Source of the DNA: Chryseobacterium scophthalmum
GTDB lineage: Bacteria; Bacteroidota; Bacteroidia; Flavobacteriales; Weeksellaceae
DNA: 64,000 bases
Assembly (NCBI RefSeq): GCF_900143185.1
Contig: NZ_FSRQ01000001.1
Span: 186,001-250,000, forward strand
Direction: 5' to 3'
Shown: positions 58,276-64,000 of the stretch, one piece after another
Numbering within the stretch: the first letter of the stretch is position 1
How the letters are laid out: every line of letters begins with the position of its first letter
The notes under the pieces: generated by a model
Database searches by the model: none
What the model saw: the letters and a program-made list of their open reading frames with translations, nothing else
What the model was told of the DNA's origin: nothing
Position numbers and translations under genes: made by a program

Positions 58276-58314
58276 ATTATTTGAAGATATAAAATCAATA
58301 ATTACATCAATAGG

Positions 58315-58337
58315 AGCGGACTTTAGTCCGCTTTTTA
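58315..58337 (+). terminator. Terminator after the SnoaL-like gene
   Basis: AGCGGACT and AGTCCGCT form a perfect 8-bp stem followed by TTTTT, 39 bases after the stop. The remaining 58338-58560 gap holds a TGGCTTTAGCCA palindrome and a -7 box TACATTTG (58480-58487) that may serve the pirin gene. Confidence 0.88.
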
Positions 58338-58560
58338 TGTTTTTTAAAAATGGCTTTAGCCAAAACTTATGATAAATGTGTAGCAGTAAAATTCACTTTG
58401 AAGAAAATTTACAATTCATCATTCACAACAAAAAAATCCTTTCTTACCTTACATCAATATTTTCCCAATTCACACGCTGTACATTTGTATCATCATTAAA
58501 CAATGAAAAAGATTGCTGAAAAGCAGCTTTATTATAGAGTAACAAATAAATAATAAAAAT

Positions 58561-59289
58561 ATGAAAACAGTTTATCACAAAGCAGATTCAAGAGGTCACG
58601 CCAATCATGGATGGTTAAATTCTTATCACACATTCAGTTTCGCAGGTTATCAAAATCCTGAAAGAACCCATTTCGGAGTTTTAAGAGTGTTGAATGACGA
58701 CACCGTTTCTCAGGGAATGGGTTTCGGAACACATCCACACAAAGACATGGAAATTATTTCTATTCCTTTGGAAGGAGATTTGGAACATAAAGATTCTATG
58801 GGAACAACTGCAGTGATCAAAAAAGGAGAAATTCAGGTAATGAGCGCAGGAACGGGAGTTCAACACAGCGAATACAACAAAAATAAAGACGAGGCCGTAA
58901 AATTTTTACAGATTTGGATTTTCCCCAGAGAAGTTGGTGTTGAGCCAAGATACGATCAGATAAGTATTGCAGACGGAGAAAAAAATAACGGATTCCAACA
59001 GATTTTATCACCGAATAAAAACGATGCCGGAGTTTGGATTCACCAGGATGCATGGTTCAATTTGGCTAAGTTTTCCAAAGGAAACGGTAAAAACTATATG
59101 CTCAATAAAAAAGGAAATGGTGTTTACGCTTTTGTTTTAAAAGGAAGTGCGAAAGTGGGCGATAGAGTTTTAGGTGAAAGAGACGGATTGGGAATTTGGG
59201 ATACCCAAAGTTTCAACATCGAAGCAACAGAAGACACTGAAATCCTTTTAATGGAAGTTCCTATGGAATTACCTTCTTATTTAAAATAA
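58561..59289 (+). CDS. Pirin-family protein (quercetin 2,3-dioxygenase-like bicupin)
   Basis: The 242-residue bicupin matches the YhhW-type pirins. Metal ligands are His58 and His60 in THPHKDMEI, His102 in GVQHSE and Glu104. The N-terminal GHANHGWLNSYHTFSFAGY is diagnostic. Members oxidise flavonols in vitro or act as redox-linked regulators; the physiological substrate in flavobacteria is not known. An NADPH-dependent FMN reductase follows in the same direction, a frequent neighbour. The two are separated by a dispersed palindromic repeat. Confidence 0.93.
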   Translation: MKTVYHKADSRGHANHGWLNSYHTFSFAGYQNPERTHFGVLRVLNDDTVSQGMGFGTHPHKDMEIISIPLEGDLEHKDSMGTTAVIKKGEIQVMSAGTGVQHSEYNKNKDEAVKFLQIWIFPREVGVEPRYDQISIADGEKNNGFQQILSPNKNDAGVWIHQDAWFNLAKFSKGNGKNYMLNKKGNGVYAFVLKGSAKVGDRVLGERDGLGIWDTQSFNIEATEDTEILLMEVPMELPSYLK

Positions 59290-59310
59290 TTAAAATATTT
59301 TTGCCAAATA

Positions 59311-59370
59311 AAAACTCCCCTCCCTTGGAGGGGTGGCGAAAATTCGAAAGAATTTTTGACGGGGTGGTTT
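59311..59370. repeat. Dispersed palindromic repeat, intergenic copy
   Basis: The segment begins AAAACTCCCCTCCC, contains the GGAGGGG palindrome and ends GACGGGGTGGTTT. Its reverse complement matches 453-510 inside the DUF4450 gene at both ends while the middle differs. Confidence 0.75.
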
Positions 59371-59422
59371 AAGTACTACTTCAACAATAATACATTAAAA
59401 CTTAGACAAATTTAAATATACA

Positions 59423-59974
59423 ATGAAAATCTTAGCAGTAGCAGGAAGTAATTCCGAAACATCAATCAATAAATTATTAGTTTCTTACGCAGCTTCATTA
59501 ATCGAAAATGCAGAAGTGGAAATCGTAGATATGAATGATTTTGAAATGCCGATCTACAAACATCAACGTGAAGTAGAAAGTGGAGTTCCTCAGGAAGCAA
59601 AAAACTTTGCAGAAAAAATTGATGCTGCAGATATTCTTTTAGTTTCTTTGTCGGAGCACAACGGAACATATTCCACTGCATTTAAAAATGTTTTCGATTG
59701 GACTTCAAGAATTAAAGACAGAGCGGTTTGGAACGAAAAACCAATGTTGTTAATGGCTACAGCTCCTGGAGGAAGAGGTGGTTTGGGAGTTTTGGAAGCT
59801 GCAGAAAAGCGTTTTCCGTTACATGGAGGGAATATTATTGATACTTTTACACTTCCATTCTTTAATGATAACTTCGATAAAGAAAATAAAAAAGTTTCTA
59901 ACATCGATAAAAACAGTGAGTTACAAGAGAAATTAAATAAGATTTCTGCTGTTGAAATAATCTTAGAAAAATAG
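59423..59974 (+). CDS. NADPH-dependent FMN reductase family protein
   Basis: The 183-residue flavodoxin-fold protein shows the family's phosphate loop AGSNSETSIN (residues 7-16), SLSEHNGTYSTAFKNVFDW with the conserved E-(H/Y)-N-G motif that contacts flavin, and APGGRGG. It reduces FMN or quinones with NAD(P)H in the cytoplasm. It lies downstream of the pirin gene. The length is normal. Confidence 0.92.
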   Translation: MKILAVAGSNSETSINKLLVSYAASLIENAEVEIVDMNDFEMPIYKHQREVESGVPQEAKNFAEKIDAADILLVSLSEHNGTYSTAFKNVFDWTSRIKDRAVWNEKPMLLMATAPGGRGGLGVLEAAEKRFPLHGGNIIDTFTLPFFNDNFDKENKKVSNIDKNSELQEKLNKISAVEIILEK

Positions 59975-59977
59975 CAT

Positions 59978-60007
59978 TTGAAAATTAATATAAAATTAAT
60001 ATCTTTG
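59978..60007 (+). promoter_or_regulatory. Promoter of the leader ORF upstream of purM
   Basis: TTG (59978-59980) and a perfect TATCTTTG (60000-60007) are 22 bases apart start to start, 15 bases before the ATG at 60023. Confidence 0.6.
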
Positions 60008-60022
60008 CAAAAAGAAAAAGTA

Positions 60023-60097
60023 ATGAAAATTCAGACCACTTTTAAAGAATGTTTCTCCGAAAAAGGGAAAATTGTGGACTCTGAAATTCTGAGATAA
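60023..60097 (+). CDS. 24-aa leader ORF followed by a terminator
   Basis: The frame codes MKIQTTFKECFSEKGKIVDS and ends EILR. It has a good promoter 15 bases upstream and a strong terminator 7 bases after its stop. It may be an independent small protein or the leader of a purM attenuator. No homologue is recognised. Confidence 0.4.
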   Translation: MKIQTTFKECFSEKGKIVDSEILR

Positions 60098-60104
60098 AAT
60101 AACG

Positions 60105-60140
60105 GCCGATAATCTACCAAGATTGTCGGCTTTTTTGTTT
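60105..60140 (+). terminator. Terminator upstream of purM
   Basis: GCCGATAATC pairs with GATTGTCGGC (one G-U), followed by TTTTTTGTTTT. It ends the short transcript that begins near 60013. Confidence 0.88.
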
Positions 60141-60170
60141 TCTAAATTTGAATAAAAAGTAAAAATAAAA

Positions 60171-60246
60171 TGTACCAATTTATCAATGTAACAGTTTACC
60201 AATTTTAAACCATTGTTACATTATTACATTGATACATTGCTAAATT
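60171..60246. repeat. TGTACCAAT palindromic element, copy 1 (before purM)
   Basis: The left arm TGTACCAATTTATCAATGTA and the right arm (ending ATTGATACATTGCTAAA) are imperfect inverted repeats. Related copies follow purM (61247) and purN (61887). Confidence 0.65.
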
Positions 60247-60253
60247 ATTAAAC

Positions 60254-61246
60254 ATGAGCAACACGTACAAATCTGCAGGAGTAGACAAAGAAGAAGGTTA
60301 CAAAACCGTTGACAAGATCAAAAAAGCGGTGGGTGAAACTCACAATTCCAATGTTTTGAATCATTTGGGAAGTTTTGGAGCTTTCTACGAAATCGGAGGT
60401 TACAAAAATCCTGTGTTGGTTTCTGGAACAGATGGAGTAGGAACGAAGCTTAAAGTGGCTTTAGACTCAAAAAAATACGATTCTATCGGGGTTGACTGTT
60501 TCGCAATGTGTGCCAATGATATTCTTTGTCACGGTGCAAAACCATTGTTTTTCCTTGATTATTTAGCTTGCGGAAAATTAGATTCCGAAATCGCTGCAGA
60601 GATCGTTTTAGGAATGGTAGAAGCGTGTAAAGACAACAACTGTGCGCTTATCGGTGGTGAAACTGCTGAAATGCCGGGAATGTACAAGCCGGGAGACTAC
60701 GATGTTGCAGGATTTTGCGTAGGAATTGTTGAAAAAGACCAGATTATTGACGGTTCAAAAATCAAAACTGGTGACAAAATCATTGCTTTGCCAAGTTCAG
60801 GTTTCCATTCAAACGGATTTTCTTTGGTAAGAAAAGTTTTCCCGGATTTCAATGAAGAATTCGAAGGAAAACCTTTGTACGAAACACTTTTGGTTCCTAC
60901 AAGACTGTATTATAAAGACATTCACAAGGTAATCGAAGAAGTAAAAGTTGCAGGTATCGCTCATATTACAGGTGGTGGTTTGTACGAAAATATCCCAAGA
61001 ATTATTGGTGATGGTTTGTGTGCTTCTATCGATGCTTCAAAAATTCAGATTCCAAGCGTTATGTTGGAATTAGAAAAAAGAGGTGGTGTAGCTCGCGAAG
61101 AAATGTTCGGAACTTTCAACATGGGAGTTGGGATGATTATCGTTGTTGATGCAGACCATGCTGAGAAAGTTTTACACCTTCTTGATGACGCTTACGAAAT
61201 CGGAGAAATTACTGCAGGAAGCGAAAAGATAAATCTATCATTTTAA
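60254..61246 (+). CDS. purM: Phosphoribosylformylglycinamidine cyclo-ligase (AIR synthetase)
   Basis: The 330-residue enzyme carries the PurM landmarks: the N-terminal SAGVD, VSGTDGVGTKLKVA, MCANDILCHGAKPLFFLDY, ALIGGETAEMPGMY and HITGGGLYENIPRI. It closes FGAM to AIR with ATP, the fifth step of purine synthesis, in the cytoplasm. Genes purN and purH follow in the same direction and purD after them. Its stop codon directly abuts a palindromic repeat, so transcription of the pur group may be modulated between genes. Confidence 0.98.
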   Translation: MSNTYKSAGVDKEEGYKTVDKIKKAVGETHNSNVLNHLGSFGAFYEIGGYKNPVLVSGTDGVGTKLKVALDSKKYDSIGVDCFAMCANDILCHGAKPLFFLDYLACGKLDSEIAAEIVLGMVEACKDNNCALIGGETAEMPGMYKPGDYDVAGFCVGIVEKDQIIDGSKIKTGDKIIALPSSGFHSNGFSLVRKVFPDFNEEFEGKPLYETLLVPTRLYYKDIHKVIEEVKVAGIAHITGGGLYENIPRIIGDGLCASIDASKIQIPSVMLELEKRGGVAREEMFGTFNMGVGMIIVVDADHAEKVLHLLDDAYEIGEITAGSEKINLSF

Positions 61247-61320
61247 TGTACCAATATAACAACGTAACAATTTACCAATTTGAAGACATTGTTACATTGT
61301 TAACTGATACATTGTTACAT
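61247..61320. repeat. TGTACCAAT palindromic element, copy 2 (purM-purN)
   Basis: The element starts at the base after the purM stop (TGTACCAATATAACAACG) and ends in ATTGTTACAT, filling almost the whole 80-bp gap. Confidence 0.65.
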
Positions 61321-61326
61321 TAATTT

Positions 61327-61899
61327 ATGAAAAACTTAGTTATACTCGTTTCAGGTTCAGGAACCAATCTTCAGCGAATTATCGACACTATTGATAGCGG
61401 AGAAATCCAAAATGCAAAAGTATCTTTAGTAGTTGCCGACAGAGAATGTTTTGGATTGGAAAGGGCAAAAAATCATAACATAGAAAACGTTCTGATTCCG
61501 AGAGGAAAAAACTTCAGCAGCGAATTGAGTAAAATCATTCCGGAAAATACAGATCTTATTGTATTGGCTGGGTTTTTATCAATTTTAAAACCAGAGTTTT
61601 GTGAAAATTGGAGCGGTAAGATAATCAATATTCATCCTGCTTTGCTTCCAAAATTTGGAGGAAAAGGAATGTGGGGACATCATGTTCATAATGCGGTGAT
61701 TGAAGCTAAAGAAAAAGAAAGCGGAGCAACCGTTCATTTTGTTACCTCAGGAATCGATGAAGGAGAAGCTATTCTTCAAAAATCATTCGAAGTCACAGAA
61801 AATGATACTCCGGAAACCGTTGCTGAGAAAGTACATATTATTGAATATGAAATTTTCCCCAAAGCAATAAACAAAGTACTAAATAATGTACCAATCTAA
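61327..61899 (+). CDS. purN: Phosphoribosylglycinamide formyltransferase
   Basis: The 190-residue enzyme transfers a formyl group from 10-formyl-THF to GAR. The active-site residues Asn101 and His103 (NIHPALLP) and Asp144 (GIDEGEAI) are present, with the phosphate-binding SGSGTNLQ at residues 9-16. The last codons (for Val-Pro-Ile and the stop) lie inside the third palindromic element, so the C-terminus seems to have been set by that insertion. Confidence 0.97.
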   Translation: MKNLVILVSGSGTNLQRIIDTIDSGEIQNAKVSLVVADRECFGLERAKNHNIENVLIPRGKNFSSELSKIIPENTDLIVLAGFLSILKPEFCENWSGKIINIHPALLPKFGGKGMWGHHVHNAVIEAKEKESGATVHFVTSGIDEGEAILQKSFEVTENDTPETVAEKVHIIEYEIFPKAINKVLNNVPI

Positions 61900-61962
61900 T
61901 AATCTACCAATTTACCAATTAAAAGGAATTGTTACATTGCTAAACTGATACATTGTTATATT
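61887..61962. repeat. TGTACCAAT palindromic element, copy 3 (purN end)
   Basis: TGTACCAATCTAATAATCTA begins within the purN reading frame and the element ends GATACATTGTTATATTA. The arms are imperfect inverted repeats like those of copies 1 and 2. Confidence 0.65.
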
Positions 61963-62019
61963 AAATATAAAAGACACACTTAGATTGATAAAAAAATATT
62001 TCGAAAAAGTAAAAAATCT

Positions 62020-62206
62020 AAGTAAAAGTAAGATCGGAGGTGAAAGAACCGGTCTACAGTTTGAAATAACTGTAAAAAGTAAAAATTGAAAAGTCCCGAA
62101 AAGGATGATTTAACCAAGTATAGGACAAAATCCTGTGCTAAAAATGAAAGTAAAAATGAGTGAAAATCGCAGTCTTGCGGTTTTCGCTTGCAAAAATGAA
62201 AAATCT
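62020..62206 (+). ncRNA. Candidate structured leader RNA of purH
   Basis: Several hairpins follow each other: GATCGG/CCGGTC (about 62032-62055), ACAGTT/AACTGT (62056-62073), GTCC/AGGAC and AGGAC/TCCTGT around 62093-62135, then AAATCGCA/TGCGGTTT (62164-62183) followed by TTCGC shortly before the ATG at 62207. Density of helices above the AT-rich background suggests a regulatory leader. It does not match the ZTP, purine or THF riboswitch consensus that I know. Confidence 0.4.
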
Positions 62207-63721
62207 ATGAGCAAGAGAGTTTTGATCAGTGTTTCTGACAAAAGCGGATTAACAGAATTCGCACAGTTTTTGGAATCCCAAAATTATGAATTGATTTCTA
62301 CTGGCGGGACATTCAAACATTTGAAAGAGGCTGGTTTAAATCCAATTCAGATTGATGAAGTAACCGATTTTCCTGAAATGTTGGATGGAAGAGTGAAAAC
62401 TTTACACCCAAAAGTTCACGGTGGTTTATTGGCGGTTCGTTCAAACGAAGAACACATGAAAACCGTTCAAGAGCACGGAATTGGCTTGATCGACATGGTA
62501 ATCGTGAATCTTTACCCTTTCTTTGAGAATGTAAATAAAGACATTGCTCTTCACGAAAAAGTAGAATTTATCGACATCGGAGGTCCTTCAATGCTTCGTT
62601 CTGCAGCTAAAAATTTTGATTCTGTAACAGTACTTACTGACGTTGAAGATTACGCAAAAGTAAGAATCGAGATGGAACAAAACGGTGATACGTATATTGA
62701 AACTCGTAAAAAATTAGCAGGAAAAGTATTCAATTTGACTTCAGCTTATGATGCAGCAATTTCAAGAATGCTTTTAGATGAAGAATATCCAACTTATTTA
62801 AGCGCTTCTTATAAAAAAGTTGCTGACCTTAGATATGGTGAAAACCCTCATCAAACTGCTGCTTATTATGCTTCTACTTTCGAAAATGGAGCAATGAAAG
62901 ATTTCGAACAATTGGGAGGTAAAGAATTGTCTTTCAACAATCTTCGTGATATGGATCTTTGCTGGAAAGTAGTTACAGAGTTCAAAGAAGAAATGGCTTG
63001 TTGTGCTGTAAAGCATTCTACACCTTGTGGAGTTGCGATCGGAACTTCGGCTTTAGAAACTTATGCAAAAACTTTCGAATGTGATCCTGTTTCTATCTTT
63101 GGCGGAATTGTTGCAATGAACTACAAAATCGACGCAGCAACAGCTGAAGAATTAAACAAAACATTCCTTGAGATTGTAATGGCTCCGGATTTTGATGAAG
63201 AAGCTTTGGAAGTTTTAAGAAAAAAGAAAAATTTAAGAATTATAAAAATCGTAAACCCTGTTTCTGACAAACAAACTTGGGTGAAGGTTGATGGTGGAAT
63301 TTTAGTTCAGGACAACGACAGTATTTTCTCTGATGATATTAAAGTAGTTACTGAAACCCAGCCTACAGAAGAACAGAAAAAAGCATTATTATTCTCTCAG
63401 AGAGTGGTAAAATATGTGAAATCTAACGCGATTGTAGTTTCTAACGGAATTCAGGCTTTCGGAATCGGAGGCGGACAAGTGAACAGAATCTGGGCAACTC
63501 AACAAGCAATTGAAAGAGCAAAAGAAAAATTCTCAGGAGATTTAGTTTTAGCTTCTGATGCGTTTTTCCCTTTCCGTGATGTGGTAGATTTCTGCGCTCA
63601 GGAAGGTATTACTGCAATTATTCAGCCGGGTGGAAGTGTTAAAGACCAAGACAGCATCGAAGCGGCAAATGAGCACAAGATTCCGATGATGTTTACTGGA
63701 ATTAGACATTTTTTCCATTAA
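62207..63721 (+). CDS. purH: Bifunctional AICAR transformylase / IMP cyclohydrolase
   Basis: I start the protein at [14 protein letters not shown] (ATG 62207, 504 residues); an in-frame GTG 24 codons earlier would add a non-conserved tail coded by the leader. The N-terminal IMP cyclohydrolase domain shows [27 protein letters not shown] and [14 protein letters not shown]. The AICAR transformylase domain has the catalytic Lys269-His270 pair in [11 protein letters not shown]. It performs the last two steps of IMP synthesis. The structured leader upstream may control it. Confidence 0.98.
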   Translation: MSKRVLISVSDKSGLTEFAQFLESQNYELISTGGTFKHLKEAGLNPIQIDEVTDFPEMLDGRVKTLHPKVHGGLLAVRSNEEHMKTVQEHGIGLIDMVIVNLYPFFENVNKDIALHEKVEFIDIGGPSMLRSAAKNFDSVTVLTDVEDYAKVRIEMEQNGDTYIETRKKLAGKVFNLTSAYDAAISRMLLDEEYPTYLSASYKKVADLRYGENPHQTAAYYASTFENGAMKDFEQLGGKELSFNNLRDMDLCWKVVTEFKEEMACCAVKHSTPCGVAIGTSALETYAKTFECDPVSIFGGIVAMNYKIDAATAEELNKTFLEIVMAPDFDEEALEVLRKKKNLRIIKIVNPVSDKQTWVKVDGGILVQDNDSIFSDDIKVVTETQPTEEQKKALLFSQRVVKYVKSNAIVVSNGIQAFGIGGGQVNRIWATQQAIERAKEKFSGDLVLASDAFFPFRDVVDFCAQEGITAIIQPGGSVKDQDSIEAANEHKIPMMFTGIRHFFH

Positions 63722-63750
63722 TTAAAATAGAATTAAAAAATAATTTGAGA

Positions 63751-63782
63751 TTGTATTTATAGCATTCAAAATTATATATTTG
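63751..63782 (+). promoter_or_regulatory. Consensus flavobacterial promoter of purD
   Basis: TTG (63751-63753) and TATATTTG (63775-63782) have the ideal 24-base start-to-start distance, ending 27 bases before the ATG at 63810. Confidence 0.75.
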
Positions 63783-63809
63783 TACAATAGACTAGATAAT
63801 AAATAAAGT

Positions 63810-64000
63810 ATGAGAATATTAATCATAGGTGAAGGTGGAAGAGAATCTGCTTTGGCAGCAAAACTTCAGAAGGATTCTAGAGTGAGTCATATGTTTTTCG
63901 CCAACGGAAATGCAACTACTGGTGCGATAGGAAAAAATGTTCATTTATCAGAGATTAAAGAACTTAGAGATTTTGCAATTAAAGAGAAAGTAGATCTTAC
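63810..64000 (+). CDS. purD: Phosphoribosylamine-glycine ligase, partial (N-terminus only)
   Basis: The first 63 codons are in the window. MRILIIGEGGRESALAAKLQ is the N-domain start of GAR synthetase, which joins glycine to phosphoribosylamine in the second step of purine synthesis. It has its own promoter, so it can be expressed apart from purH. Confidence 0.92.
   Translation, partial: MRILIIGEGGRESALAAKLQKDSRVSHMFFANGNATTGAIGKNVHLSEIKELRDFAIKEKVDL

Noticed and set aside
62020..62206. ZTP (pfl), purine or THF riboswitch before purH.
   Set aside because: The conserved cores of these classes could not be found; only an unclassified structured leader is claimed.

Overview
The window looks like chromosomal DNA of a flavobacterium close to Chryseobacterium. 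The base composition is AT-rich and Shine-Dalgarno sites are absent. Promoters follow the Bacteroidetes pattern TTG / TAnnTTTG, with the two boxes starting 24 bases apart in the clearest cases. Families typical of this group are present: a GLPGLI protein, GEVEDY and type IX secretion sorting domains, GH97, barrel-less TonB-plug proteins and a small Hc1-like histone. I see no integrase, transposase or prophage genes.

Layout. 1-6.4 kb: carbohydrate genes (DUF4450, GH28) and a KAS III-like synthase. 6.4-11.7 kb: a four-gene operon coding a pilin-like protein, a PapD-like chaperone, a tip-like protein and an usher-like outer-membrane protein, which reads as a divergent chaperone-usher system. 12.3-19.8 kb: two AraC regulators, an Hc1-like protein, an exported flavodoxin-RidA fusion, secreted proteins and an M28 peptidase. 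19.9-23.8 kb: an RDD protein, a lipoprotein, a HAD phosphatase and Tex. 24.0-28.7 kb: a large secreted adhesin broken by a stop codon and a frameshift. 28.8-43.8 kb: two paralogous MG2/TonB-plug proteins flanking a complete type II-C CRISPR-Cas locus. 44.2-50.8 kb: typA, a GH10-like lipoprotein, and two divergent copies of an unrecognised lipoprotein plus secreted-protein module. 50.9-59.9 kb: metG, GH97, a frameshifted BASS-type transporter, a deacylase, a SnoaL-like protein, pirin and an FMN reductase. 60.2-64 kb: purM, purN, purH and the start of purD.

The CRISPR-Cas locus is the most interesting region. It holds cas9 (1428 aa), cas1, cas2 and an array of 46 repeats (47 nt) with 45 spacers. 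A tracrRNA can be read on the minus strand at about 31322-31396, so crRNAs should be made from the minus strand of the array. In that orientation every repeat carries its own flavobacterial promoter (TTG, 21 bases, TATCTTTG), predicting one start per spacer. Between a tRNA-like gene and cas9 there is an orphan copy of exactly the first 17 bases of the crRNA repeat, the part that pairs with tracrRNA, followed at once by a plus-strand terminator. This could make a crRNA-like RNA that guides Cas9 to regulate its own operon.

Several dispersed palindromic repeats occur: one inside the DUF4450 reading frame with a second copy at 59.3 kb, one between cas1 and cas2, three between the pur genes, and a 141-bp element with perfect 21-bp inverted ends upstream of the GH97 gene.
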